Source: Flavobacterium sp. UBA5153 (GTDB lineage: Bacteria > Bacteroidota > Bacteroidia > Flavobacteriales > Flavobacteriaceae). Taken from it: 64,000 nucleotides of DNA. The position numbers and the translations under genes were made by a program. The notes below the pieces were generated by a model. It saw only the letters and a program-made list of their open reading frames with translations. It was not told where the DNA came from and did not search any database. This document shows, piece after piece, positions 19,399-27,847 of the stretch. How positions within the stretch are numbered: the first letter of the stretch is position 1; each line of letters starts with the position of its first letter. The stretch lies in the NCBI GenBank assembly GCA_002413745.1, contig DHXP01000060.1, forward strand, positions 8,240-72,239, read 5' to 3'.

Positions 19399-20004
19399 TT
19401 GAAAGACACTTACAAAACCATTTCTTTTCCTTCATCAGAAATTCTTTTTAAGGAAAAAAACAGCAAATTCTTTGGCTATGCATTTCCCATTCAATCAGAA
19501 GTAGAGGTAAAACCCATAATCGATAGTTTGCGAAAACAACATCCCAACGCAGGGCATTATTGTTATGCCTATCAAATGGGTACTGATAGACTAATTTACA
19601 GGGCCAATGATGATGGCGAACCAAGCAACAGTGCCGGAATGCCTATTTATGGCCAAATCCAGTCTTTTGCCGTTACCAATGTATTGATCGTAGTCGTTAG
19701 AATTTTTGGCGGCACAAAATTGGGCGTTGGCGGATTGATTTCGGCTTACAAAACTGCCGCTCAATTAACACTCGAAGCCTCCGAAATAATCGAAAAAACA
19801 ATAGACATTCATTATCTTGTTTCATTCGATTATAAGAACATCAATAAAGTGATGCGCGCCATCAAGGAAAAAAATGTGGAAATTATTGCCCAGAAAATGG
19901 AAATGAGTTGCGAAATCGAAATTGTTACCCGAAAAAAAAATGCCGAAATGATTTTCGACATCTTTAATTCGATGTTTGAAATAGAAATAAAGCTACTTGA
20001 ATAA
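19399..20004 (+). CDS. YigZ/IMPACT-family protein
   Basis: This 201-residue protein belongs to the UPF0029/YigZ family. The conserved N-terminal domain shows HPNAGHYCYAYQMG, then NDDGEPSNSAGMPIYGQI and VVVRIFGGTKLGVGGLI. A smaller C-terminal ferredoxin-like domain covers about 140-201. The molecular role is not established; the eukaryotic relative IMPACT acts in translation control. The start is a TTG at 19399, chosen because it begins the conserved KDTYKTISFPS segment; no ATG is better placed. It follows the HAD gene by 46 bases. Confidence 0.85.
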   Translation: MKDTYKTISFPSSEILFKEKNSKFFGYAFPIQSEVEVKPIIDSLRKQHPNAGHYCYAYQMGTDRLIYRANDDGEPSNSAGMPIYGQIQSFAVTNVLIVVVRIFGGTKLGVGGLISAYKTAAQLTLEASEIIEKTIDIHYLVSFDYKNINKVMRAIKEKNVEIIAQKMEMSCEIEIVTRKKNAEMIFDIFNSMFEIEIKLLE

Positions 20005-20053
20005 AATCAAAAAAAGCACTCCTAATTTTCCTTTTGACAAAAAAATAATGTCA

Positions 20054-20458
20054 TTATTCCACTTTATCCAAAACATCTAAAATATATTGTGGCGGAGCAA
20101 CAGGCCTTCCCGTTTTCATGTCCACAAATACCAAAATGGAATTGCCCGTTGTTAATAACTCACCCTCTTCACTATAGAGTTCATAGTCAAATTCTATCTT
20201 GACTGACGTCTTGTTTTTCAGAATAGTTTTTAAGGTTAGAAGCTCATCATAATGAGCCGGTTTCTTGTAGTTAATGGATAACGAAACTACGGGAAGCATA
20301 ATTCCGTTTTCTTCCATCCATTTATAAGAAATTCCTTTGTTTCTAAGCCATTCAACCCTTCCCACTTCAAAATATTGGGCATAATTACCGTGATAAACGA
20401 CTCGCATTTGGTCCGTTTCTGAATAACGTACACGGATTTGAATTTGATGATATTCCAT
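20054..20458 (-). CDS. YbgC-type acyl-CoA thioesterase
   Basis: This 134-residue hotdog-fold protein probably hydrolyses acyl-CoA thioesters. Typical features are the start MEYHQIQIRVRYSETDQMRV with the catalytic aspartate (SETDQM), the helix YAQYFEVGRVEWLRNKGISY, and strand pairs TSVKIEFDYELYSEEGELLTTG. The frame could extend to 20548, but the ATG at 20458 matches the family start and the upstream codons are AT-rich and unlike the family. It is convergent with yigZ and divergent from dnaA. Confidence 0.85.
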   Translation of the reverse strand: MEYHQIQIRVRYSETDQMRVVYHGNYAQYFEVGRVEWLRNKGISYKWMEENGIMLPVVSLSINYKKPAHYDELLTLKTILKNKTSVKIEFDYELYSEEGELLTTGNSILVFVDMKTGRPVAPPQYILDVLDKVE

Positions 20459-20550
20459 TAAATTATTTATTGAAAAATTAAAATTATAAAAAGCTCCATA
20501 CAATAATATTTTATAAAAATTAAATGCAAAATATTTTTTTTTAGACAATT

Positions 20551-20559
20551 TTATTCACA
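20551..20559. promoter_or_regulatory. single DnaA-box-like site
   Basis: TTATTCACA fits the consensus TTATNCACA and lies about 85 bases upstream of dnaA. Only one was found, so it may serve autoregulation; an origin cannot be claimed. Confidence 0.35.
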
Positions 20560-20643
20560 TATTTGTTATCCCGAAAAAACAACGAAAATCCAATCGTTTT
20601 TTATAAGATAACATTTACCGAATAAAATAATTTAACCAAATTT

Positions 20644-22071
20644 ATGAACAAAACTGCTCAATCAGTATGGGAAAACTGCTTGTCTTTTATTAAAGACAAC
20701 ATTCAAGATCAAGCCTACAAAACTTGGTTTGAACCGATCAAATCAGTTGAGCTTACCGATAACGCATTATATATTCAAGTTCCCAGCAAATTTTTCTACG
20801 AATGGCTAGAGGAACATTATGTGAAATTATTAAAAGTGGCGCTAACCAAAGAACTCGGAAAAAACGCAAAGTTACTCTATAAAATCAAAATGGAAAACAC
20901 TTATGGTAATAAACAACCCTTTATGGAACAATTACCAAGTGCAAATCGTGTCCCCATGAAACCACAAGATGTTGATGCCCCGTTTAAAAACCTTAATCCG
21001 GAATTAAGAAATCCATTTGTAATTCCAGGGATTCGAAATTTAAAAATTGAGTCACAACTTAATGCAAATTATAGCTTTGACAATTTTCTGGAAGGTGACT
21101 CAAATAGATTAGCCCGTTCGGCAGGTATGGCCGTGGCCAATAAGCCAGGTGGCACTTCGTTTAATCCATTATTAATTTTTGGAGGTGTTGGTCTGGGTAA
21201 AACACATTTGGCTCACGCAATTGGAGTTGAAATTAAAGACAAATATCCAGAAAAAACCGTTTTATATATTTCGGCAGAAATTTTCACACAACAATATATC
21301 GATTCGGTAAAGAAAAATAATCGAAATGATTTTATCCATTTTTACCAACTTATCGATGTATTAATCATTGACGATGTCCAATTCCTTTCAGGAAAATCAG
21401 GAACTCAAGACGTATTTTTCCATATTTTCAATTATTTACACCAAAACGGCAAACAGGTAATCTTGACATCAGACAAGGCACCGGTTGATATGCAAGATAT
21501 AGAACAAAGGTTATTGTCGCGTTTCAAATGGGGATTGTCGGCAGAATTACATCAACCTGATTATGAAACCAGAATTTCTATCCTGAAAAACATATTGTAT
21601 CGCGATGGCGTAGAGATTCCTGAAGAAATAATAGAATATGTGGCCCGGAATATCAAATCGAATGTCCGAGAACTCGAAGGCGCCATCATTTCCTTGATTG
21701 CACAATCTTCTTTCAATAAAAAAGAAGTTACCTTGGAGCTTGCCAAAAGTGTTGTTGAAAAATTTGTGAAAAATGTGAAACGAGAAATTTCCATCGATTA
21801 CATCCAAAAAATCGTTTCCGATTATTTTCAACTGGACCTAGAAACGCTTCAATCAAAAACCAGAAAAAGACATATAGTGCAAGCACGACAATTGGCTATG
21901 TTTTTTGCCAAGAAATTTACCAAAGCTTCCTTGGCAAATATTGGTTCCCAAATAGGTGACCGTGATCACGCTACCGTATTACATGCTTGTAAAACCGTTG
22001 ACAACCTAGTTGCTACCGACAAACAATTCAAAAAATTTGTTGAAGACATCAATAAAAAATTAACGCTGTAA
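20644..22071 (+). CDS. dnaA: chromosomal replication initiator DnaA
   Basis: DnaA binds DnaA boxes, oligomerises with ATP and opens the replication origin. The 475-residue protein has domain I (about 1-80, SVWENCLSFIKDNI), a linker, and the AAA+ domain with Walker A GGVGLGKTHLAHAIG (near 180) and Walker B LIIDDVQFLSG (near 240). The DNA-binding domain IV carries the signature GDRDHATVLHACKTV near 440. Length and architecture are normal for Bacteroidota. One DnaA-box-like site lies upstream. The phosphatase gene follows eight bases after the stop. Confidence 0.96.
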   Translation: MNKTAQSVWENCLSFIKDNIQDQAYKTWFEPIKSVELTDNALYIQVPSKFFYEWLEEHYVKLLKVALTKELGKNAKLLYKIKMENTYGNKQPFMEQLPSANRVPMKPQDVDAPFKNLNPELRNPFVIPGIRNLKIESQLNANYSFDNFLEGDSNRLARSAGMAVANKPGGTSFNPLLIFGGVGLGKTHLAHAIGVEIKDKYPEKTVLYISAEIFTQQYIDSVKKNNRNDFIHFYQLIDVLIIDDVQFLSGKSGTQDVFFHIFNYLHQNGKQVILTSDKAPVDMQDIEQRLLSRFKWGLSAELHQPDYETRISILKNILYRDGVEIPEEIIEYVARNIKSNVRELEGAIISLIAQSSFNKKEVTLELAKSVVEKFVKNVKREISIDYIQKIVSDYFQLDLETLQSKTRKRHIVQARQLAMFFAKKFTKASLANIGSQIGDRDHATVLHACKTVDNLVATDKQFKKFVEDINKKLTL

Positions 22072-22078
22072 ACGCATT

Positions 22079-22546
22079 ATGCCCATAAAGATTTTAATGG
22101 TTTGTTTAGGCAATATTTGTCGGTCACCACTAGCCGAAGGAATATTGGCCTCAAAACTCCCAAAAGATAAGTTTACGGTAGATTCTGCCGGAACGGGCTC
22201 TTGGCACATCGGCCATCCACCTGACGTGCGCTCCATTGCCACTGCAAAAAAAAACAAACTGGATATTTCGCAACAAAAAGGAAGACAATTCACAGCAAGT
22301 GATTTTGAAACTTTTGATTACATCTATGTCATGGATAATTCTAATTATGATGATGTTAGACAGCTTGCCGAAAATCAGGAACAAACGGAAAAAGTACAAC
22401 TCATTTTGAATGAACTATTTCCAAATGAAAATGTGGATGTTCCCGACCCTTATTTTGGCTTGCCTAACGGATTTGCTTCCGTTTATAAAATGCTCGATGA
22501 AGCTTGTGATATTATCGCCAAAAAACTAATTGAAAAGCACCCTTAA
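22079..22546 (+). CDS. low-molecular-weight protein tyrosine phosphatase
   Basis: This 155-residue enzyme dephosphorylates phosphotyrosine. The P-loop VCLGNICRSPLAEG (CX5R, residues about 9-22) holds the nucleophile Cys and the Arg. The general-acid loop is DPYFG, near residue 122. Its length is standard. It follows dnaA by eight bases and precedes the RsmI-like gene, so all three may be co-transcribed. It is not next to the polysaccharide genes, so a Wzb role cannot be inferred. Confidence 0.92.
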   Translation: MPIKILMVCLGNICRSPLAEGILASKLPKDKFTVDSAGTGSWHIGHPPDVRSIATAKKNKLDISQQKGRQFTASDFETFDYIYVMDNSNYDDVRQLAENQEQTEKVQLILNELFPNENVDVPDPYFGLPNGFASVYKMLDEACDIIAKKLIEKHP

Positions 22547-22626
22547 ATTATTTGTTTTTCAACATTCAAATCACATCAATTTTTAAAGGTATCCCATTTG
22601 ACTTATTAAGAATAAAAAAAGCACTA

Positions 22627-23352
22627 ATGAAACCAACCTCTTTTCTGGGAAAACTGTATTTAATTCCAACAACTTTGGGAGAAGGCGATCATCCTATGGA
22701 TGTTTTGCCTCAAACCGTAAAAAGAGCTGTTGACTTCATTGATGATTATATTGTGGAGAATGAAAAAACGGCGCGAAAATTCATAAAAAGCATTCATCCT
22801 GAGAAGATTCAAGCCACACTGCGATTAAGTGCCTTAAATAAATACACCGAAGTTTCTGAATATGCCAAAATGATAAAACCTTGTCTAGAAGGAAAAAATA
22901 TTGGACTAATGAGCGAAGCAGGTTGCCCCGGAGTGGCCGATCCTGGCGCCGTGATTGTTAAATTAGCCCACGAAAAAGGGATTCAAGTGGTGCCGTTAGT
23001 TGGCCCATCTTCTATTTTATTGGCTATTATGGCCTCTGGAATGAACGGACAAAGTTTTGCCTTTAACGGATATATTCCCATCGAAAAATCTGAAAAAAGA
23101 ACGGCCATAAAAAATTTGGAGAAATTATCCCAAGACAAGAACCAATCCCAAATTTTCATTGAAACTCCTTTCAGAAACAACAAAATGCTGGAAGATATTT
23201 TACAGGCTTTAAACCCCGCCACCTATCTTTGTGTTGCCACGGACATTACATTGCCAACAGAATACATCAAAACGATGAGGGCTTCTGATTGGAAAAAAAC
23301 AAAGGTCGATTTACACAACCGTCCCACTATTTTTATTATCCATAAAATGTAA
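22627..23352 (+). CDS. RsmI-like SAM-dependent methyltransferase
   Basis: This 241-residue tetrapyrrole-methylase-fold protein resembles RsmI, which 2'-O-methylates C1402 of 16S rRNA, but it belongs to the shorter Bacteroidota branch and the substrate is less certain. Motifs are GKLYLIPTTLGEG at the start, IGLMSEAGCPGVADPGA (near 98-114) and VVPLVGPSSILLAIMASG. A longer frame opens at 22552, but the ATG at 22627 matches the family start. It may be transcribed with dnaA and the phosphatase. Confidence 0.85.
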   Translation: MKPTSFLGKLYLIPTTLGEGDHPMDVLPQTVKRAVDFIDDYIVENEKTARKFIKSIHPEKIQATLRLSALNKYTEVSEYAKMIKPCLEGKNIGLMSEAGCPGVADPGAVIVKLAHEKGIQVVPLVGPSSILLAIMASGMNGQSFAFNGYIPIEKSEKRTAIKNLEKLSQDKNQSQIFIETPFRNNKMLEDILQALNPATYLCVATDITLPTEYIKTMRASDWKKTKVDLHNRPTIFIIHKM

Positions 23353-23792
23353 AAGTTGATTATATATCGATAAAATCATCCACTTATAGTTGTCCAAAAA
23401 CCATTCTACACCTTTCTTAACTTTATTTTTTTTACCAAAAAATCCTATCAATATATTTGGCGACCCATTTTAAAACCTCCATCAACCAATAGGCTCGAGT
23501 TATCTATTGTAACGGTTTTTTTATCAAAAACAGGCCGGCAATTCCTGTTAAAAAAAAGTTTAGAAAACCAGTGTTTTTAACATAATTTAGATAAAATTTA
23601 ACTGAAAAGGCTAAATAAATAACCTAACTTTACGAAAGATAAATCAAATTTTTCAACGTCAGTACAAATAGTTTGCCATTTAACACATTGACATATAATA
23701 CATTAAAAATAAAACGCAAAAAACAGTAGGCCCCGGATATATTTGTTAATTGAAATTACTCGTACTCAATATTAATTTAAAAATCAAATACT
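23353..23792. other. intergenic region
   Basis: No gene is seen in these 440 bases. TAACTTTA at 23625-23632, one base from the TAnnTTTG consensus, could drive the secreted protein at 23793. Confidence 0.4.
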
Positions 23793-24329
23793 ATGAAATC
23801 ATTTATTATTGTTTTGTTATTTTTAGGTTTTGTCTCTTCGTCTTATTCTCAAAAGAAAACCCAGAAAGAGAAAGAGGAGGGAAATATGGAAATGATCAAT
23901 TTACCCGAAATTGTAATTAAGAAAGCCGGAGCAGATTTTTCTGTTTATATACCAGACCAAAACCCCGACAAAAGTGTAAGAAGAATTGAGGAAAAATTTA
24001 TTGCTTATGACCTAGGAAAAGATTACGAAGGATCCGAAACCTATTTGTTGACCATGCAAGTAAAAAAAGGAACTCTGGCAGCAACTTATGATGAAAAAGG
24101 AAAATTAATTCGTGTTGTCGAAAATTACAAAAATGTAATACTCCCCGGCAGAGTGATTTTTTCTGTTTATAAATCATTTCCGGAATGGACGATCGTAAAC
24201 GATAAATTCCTTTACTCTCAAGAAGAAGGTGATATTGTTAAAAAACAATATAATATTAAAATCAAAAAAGGCAAAGAAGTTCGTAAATTAGTGGTTCATC
24301 CGGATGGCGAAATAGTGAAAGGACTTTAA
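23793..24329 (+). CDS. small secreted protein of unknown function
   Basis: This 178-residue protein has a clear signal peptide (MKSFIIVLLFLGFVSSSYSQ). The mature part is lysine-rich, starts with QKKTQKEKEEGN, and contains an EIVIKKAGADFSVYIPD segment, then repeated beta-strand-like stretches (GTLAATYDEKGKLIRVVENYKN). The layout recalls PepSY-like or beta-lactamase-inhibitor-like periplasmic proteins, but no family could be fixed. It is monocistronic and ends in a strong terminator, so it is probably expressed on its own. Confidence 0.75.
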   Translation: MKSFIIVLLFLGFVSSSYSQKKTQKEKEEGNMEMINLPEIVIKKAGADFSVYIPDQNPDKSVRRIEEKFIAYDLGKDYEGSETYLLTMQVKKGTLAATYDEKGKLIRVVENYKNVILPGRVIFSVYKSFPEWTIVNDKFLYSQEEGDIVKKQYNIKIKKGKEVRKLVVHPDGEIVKGL

Positions 24330-24391
24330 TTGAACCCTTGGGTGTAATTAGTTTTTGATGATAATTTGCAACCCAACGAGCTAATTTAATT

Positions 24392-24433
24392 AAAAAGGCT
24401 GTCTAAAATCACTTTTTAGGCAGCCTTTTTATT
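24392..24433. terminator. intrinsic terminator
   Basis: AAAAAGGCTGTCT pairs with AGGCAGCCTTTTT (one mismatch) around an AT-rich loop. It lies between convergent genes and probably works in both directions. Confidence 0.85.
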
Positions 24434-24455
24434 TGATGCCATTAGAAATAAATTC

Positions 24456-25091
24456 CTAATGCACATTTGCGTTAATATCAGCAACTATAAACGAAGTGTC
24501 GAAACCTCCAAATGACTTCATATAACTCCTTATTGAAGTCCCATAAGCATCTCTGAAATATCTTTTTCCGTTACTTTTAAAATATCTTTTTACTGAACCT
24601 ACTCCCCCCAAATGTGCAGCGGCCAAGATACCAGATTCAGTAACCTTGATGCCGTTCATTATGGTGCCATCATATTTCTCGATCACCTCTTTTAGCTCCC
24701 ATTTATTTTTTGCCAAAAGTGCAATAAATGCTTTTTCTTGTATTTTAGGACTATTCAAAAACAAGGTACTATCGTGAACGCCAACAGATTTCAGTGTCTC
24801 CATACCAAACTGGTATTTACCCATATAACCCAGCGAATTGATTTTTTTGTATTCCCCTTCAGATTCCATCAAGGCAATTGCTTCTTTGTAACCAACAAAG
24901 AACTTCCCCGTAAAAGGAACATTTAAATCTATATAATCATTTTGTTTTTGAGATGGAAATAAGTAGTCTGTTCCATCGGTTTCATTGGTAAGAAACCATT
25001 GGTTGGAATCTAAATTGGAGGGTTTAAAACCCGAGCTTAAAAAAGCTATAATAATAGTCAAACTTGAATAAAAAGACCATTTCTTTATCAT
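24456..25091 (-). CDS. secreted lysozyme-like (transglycosylase-like) protein
   Basis: This 211-residue protein has an N-terminal hydrophobic signal (about 5-22). A lysozyme-like fold is suggested by AIALMESEGEYKKIN (candidate catalytic Glu), NSLGYMGKYQFGMETL and ILAAAHLGGVGSVKRYF, an arrangement typical of lytic transglycosylase/muramidase relatives that cleave peptidoglycan glycan strands. The exact reaction is not certain. It is encoded on the same strand as the DUF2279 gene and mltG but is separated from them by about 100 bases. Confidence 0.65.
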   Translation of the reverse strand: MIKKWSFYSSLTIIIAFLSSGFKPSNLDSNQWFLTNETDGTDYLFPSQKQNDYIDLNVPFTGKFFVGYKEAIALMESEGEYKKINSLGYMGKYQFGMETLKSVGVHDSTLFLNSPKIQEKAFIALLAKNKWELKEVIEKYDGTIMNGIKVTESGILAAAHLGGVGSVKRYFKSNGKRYFRDAYGTSIRSYMKSFGGFDTSFIVADINANVH

Positions 25092-25188
25092 AAATTGTTT
25101 TTCTTCAAAACGCTGTCCCGTTAAGAAATTTCTACGTGCAAATATACAATAAAAATAATAGCGCTGAAAATCAAGCAGTTAAACTTTA

Positions 25189-26103
25189 CTAAAAATACAA
25201 TGCGTAAAATTGAAATCCGCTGTGAGGCGAGTATTCAACCGTTGGCGCTGGAATTTTTACCGTATTCAAAACAGAAAATATGGTTTTCAATAAATGGGAT
25301 TTAGTCTTAATTTTTGTCAAATCGATATCAAAACTTAAGTAGAATTGTCTGAATCTTTGTGTATTTGGAGTCAAAAATAGAGTCTCATTTTGCTTATTTC
25401 CGGTAATCATTCCTTCGGCGCCATAACCCAATGCGAGATTCAACCATTTTGGAATTTTTGAACCTTTTGAAAAAGAATATAAATTAACAGATAACCAATA
25501 GGTTTGTCCATTATAATCTTTTAGGATCTGTTCGGTTATTGTATTTCCTAATACATCCGGTCTGTAGCTTGCATATTGCGTCGTATGAAAAGAGAATTTA
25601 GGCGTGATGCGTTGTTCGTTCCAAATTAATTCCTGCGAAACATACAAAGCCGTCCCTGAAGCATTGGCAACCACGTCCCCCATTGACGCTCCCCATTGTG
25701 AAGAAAATCCATCCAAAACTTCCACGGCAGTTAGAAATGCAAATCCTAAACCAGCACCATAAATTAACTGTTTTTGCTTACTGGCTCCACTCCATCGCAA
25801 CATTTCGCTTCCGGCTCTGCCGATATGATAGGACGAAAAAAGATGTCCCGCTTTATCCATTTGCAACCATTCGGAATTGTCATTTATAAAATGAAAACTG
25901 GATCTGGGATAATCGGCATACCAAAGTTGGTTTAAGCCTATCAACGTTCCCGAAACCAATATAGTTTCGGAAATGATTACTGTATTTTGTCTTTTTTTAT
26001 TTAAGGAATCCGAAGGTTTTAAGAAATTATCAATTGGGTTTTGAGCAAAAACAGAATGGAAAACTACCAGAAATAAAAAATAGATTAGCTTTTTATATTT
26101 CAA
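25189..26103 (-). CDS. DUF2279 family protein
   Basis: This protein of about 304 residues has a signal peptide (LIYFLFLVVFHSVFAQ) and the DUF2279 (YfiM-related) core: WYADYPRSSFHFIND, MDKAGHLFSSYHIGRAG, a glycine-rich helix and EVLDGFSSQWGASMGDVVAN. The family is thought to be envelope-associated but its function is unknown. The TTG at 26103 was chosen because it gives a clean signal peptide and a two-base gap to mltG; the frame stays open to 26136, inside mltG. It is probably co-transcribed with mltG. Confidence 0.78.
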   Translation of the reverse strand: MKYKKLIYFLFLVVFHSVFAQNPIDNFLKPSDSLNKKRQNTVIISETILVSGTLIGLNQLWYADYPRSSFHFINDNSEWLQMDKAGHLFSSYHIGRAGSEMLRWSGASKQKQLIYGAGLGFAFLTAVEVLDGFSSQWGASMGDVVANASGTALYVSQELIWNEQRITPKFSFHTTQYASYRPDVLGNTITEQILKDYNGQTYWLSVNLYSFSKGSKIPKWLNLALGYGAEGMITGNKQNETLFLTPNTQRFRQFYLSFDIDLTKIKTKSHLLKTIFSVLNTVKIPAPTVEYSPHSGFQFYALYF

Positions 26104-26105
26104 AG

Positions 26106-27146
26106 TTATCTTTTTACGCCTTGACTGTTTATCCAATCGGAATATTTCTTGGCATTTTTATTATGCTCTGCCAAAGTAGCGGCAAACTCATGATAGCCAA
26201 AACGATCTACACTTGCACAAAAATAGATAAAATTATTTTTTTCAGGATTCAGTACGGCATCAAGTGCCGTAATGTCGGGCATGGCTATTGGACCTGGCGG
26301 AAGACCCAAATTAACATACGTATTATAAGGCGATTTTATGAGCAAATCTTTATAAAAAACCCTTTTGATTACCTGGTCAAAATCATTTGAATTCTTTTTA
26401 ATCGCATAAATCACCGTTGGATCTGCCTGGAGAGGCATTTGCAATCTTAAACGGTTTAAATACGCTCCTGCTATGCGAGGACGTTCGTCTTTTTTTACCG
26501 ATTCTTTGTGCACTATCGAAGCCAAAATGGTAGCCTCGATTGGTGTCAATCCTTGTTCTGCTGCTTTTTCGGTACGTTCTTTGTTCCAAAAATTGCGATA
26601 TTCCTTAATCATTTTATCCCGAAATTTTTCGGCCGAAGTATTCCAATAAATTTCATAGGTATTGGGAATAAACATCACCAAGACATTTTCTTCGGTAAAA
26701 CCGTTTTCTTTCAGGAAAATAGAGTCTTTGAAAGATGCCAATAATGATAGGCTATCCGCTTCAATTTGAGATCCAACTCGCCCAGCAAAATTTTCTAACC
26801 GCTCTTGATTGTTGAAGGCCAAATTCACGGGAATATTCATTCTTAAGGCTTTTACCAAATCGTAACTGTTCATCCCTTTGGTGAATAAAAACCGTCCTGG
26901 TTTTACGTTTTCAGGATAACTTCTTTTGTTGGCGACCATTTCAAAACGATCCCTATTTTTAACAAAAGGCTCAATGATTTTTTTGACTTCTTCATAATTA
27001 GTTCCTGTTGGAACGTAAACAAAGACTTCATTTTGCTCGAATTTTGTGTTATCAGCAAAAATTTGTCGTGCCAAAATAAATCCGTAAATGATTAAACCAG
27101 ATATTAAAACGACAGATGCTATTGTTATGATTTTTTTTAAGTTCAA
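26106..27146 (-). CDS. mltG: endolytic transglycosylase MltG
   Basis: MltG cleaves nascent peptidoglycan strands at the inner membrane and so limits glycan length. The 346-residue protein has an N-terminal membrane anchor (about 6-28), a LysM-like region (about 40-110) and the YceG catalytic domain. Within it, EATILASIVHKES holds the catalytic Glu, followed by RPRIAGAYLNRLRLQMPLQ, DPTVIYA, SPYNTY, LPPGPI and a C-terminal YFCA. Its length is normal. It is followed by the DUF2279 gene; the acetyltransferase upstream ends 20 bases before it, with a repeat in between. Confidence 0.92.
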   Translation of the reverse strand: MNLKKIITIASVVLISGLIIYGFILARQIFADNTKFEQNEVFVYVPTGTNYEEVKKIIEPFVKNRDRFEMVANKRSYPENVKPGRFLFTKGMNSYDLVKALRMNIPVNLAFNNQERLENFAGRVGSQIEADSLSLLASFKDSIFLKENGFTEENVLVMFIPNTYEIYWNTSAEKFRDKMIKEYRNFWNKERTEKAAEQGLTPIEATILASIVHKESVKKDERPRIAGAYLNRLRLQMPLQADPTVIYAIKKNSNDFDQVIKRVFYKDLLIKSPYNTYVNLGLPPGPIAMPDITALDAVLNPEKNNFIYFCASVDRFGYHEFAATLAEHNKNAKKYSDWINSQGVKR

Positions 27147-27162
27147 AATATGAATTTTTAAA

Positions 27163-27193
27163 ATTGCTACGCCAGTTCGCTGACGCTCGTGTG
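27163..27193. repeat. REP-like repeat encoding a GNAT C-terminus
   Basis: attgctacgccagttcgctg and the following bases match the gcgaactggcgaagcaat family seen at 38940. The acetyltransferase stop codon and its last residues (TSVSELA) fall inside it. Confidence 0.5.
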
Positions 27194-27718
27194 ATTGATA
27201 ATTAATTGAAAAATGGCTTCGTCTTTATAAACTCCGTTCACCAGATTCCAGTCCTTTTTTGTTCCAATAATTTGAAATCCAAATTTAGTAAAAAGAACTT
27301 TACTTGCCACATTTTCCGTTCCAATATTTGCATACAATTGATGCAAATTTAAATGATGAAAAGCATACTGAATCAAAAGCTGCAAAGCTTCGGAACCAAT
27401 ATTCTGGTTTCTATTTTCGTTTCCTTGAATCACAATACCGACTCCTGCCCTATTATTCTTTGGATCAAAATCAAACAAGTCGATTAATCCTATTGCCGGA
27501 AAATCCCGGTCTTGGCAAATCGCCAATCGCAATTGCTTGGCTTCATAAATATCCTGATGGGCATTTTCGAGATATTGCTTTACCAAAAAACGACTGTAAG
27601 GCGTTTGCGTATTGCTGACTTCCCAAATGCTTTGGTCGTTTTCCATAGCATAAACAAACTCCAAATCATTGGGTTCGAGTGCTCGGAGGTAAATATTTTC
27701 GCCTTTTAGTGTTATCAT
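27167..27718 (-). CDS. RimJ/RimL-type GNAT acetyltransferase
   Basis: This 183-residue acetyltransferase starts MITLKGENIYLRALEPNDLEF, the standard opening of RimJ/RimL/SpeG-like enzymes. It contains the acetyl-CoA region RAGVGIVIQGNENRNQNIG, then EALQLLIQYAFHHLNLHQLYA and a C-terminal FTKFGFQIIGTKKDW. The substrate is unknown. The C-terminal tail is encoded by a repeat at 27163-27193. Its first 20 codons are duplicated at 29381-29442, beyond the AlbA_2 gene, so something recombined or inserted at its start. Confidence 0.85.
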   Translation of the reverse strand: MITLKGENIYLRALEPNDLEFVYAMENDQSIWEVSNTQTPYSRFLVKQYLENAHQDIYEAKQLRLAICQDRDFPAIGLIDLFDFDPKNNRAGVGIVIQGNENRNQNIGSEALQLLIQYAFHHLNLHQLYANIGTENVASKVLFTKFGFQIIGTKKDWNLVNGVYKDEAIFQLIINHTSVSELA

Positions 27719-27720
27719 TT
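27659..27720. repeat. direct repeat A (start of GNAT gene)
   Basis: These 62 bases, the intact start of the acetyltransferase gene, match 29381-29442 at 58 positions. The pair brackets the AlbA_2 gene. Confidence 0.85.
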
Positions 27721-27751
27721 TATTTAATTACGAATTTGAAATCTATACTTA

Positions 27752-27837
27752 AACTTGTTTTGGATTTACTTTGCAAATAAAAAAACATTGAAAATCAATA
27801 ACTTACACTGCTTTTGGATTTACTTTGCAAATAAGAA
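27752..27837. repeat. short tandem duplication upstream of the GNAT gene
   Basis: ttttggatttactttgcaaa occurs twice (about 27758 and 27815), separated by about 60 bases. It lies at the junction between direct repeat A and the AlbA_2 gene. Confidence 0.7.
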
Positions 27838-27847
27838 ATCAAAATAT

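Noticed and set aside
20551-20559. dnaA upstream region as replication origin
   Set aside because: Only one DnaA-box-like site was found and no AT-rich unwinding repeats stand out; an origin needs clusters of boxes and skew data.
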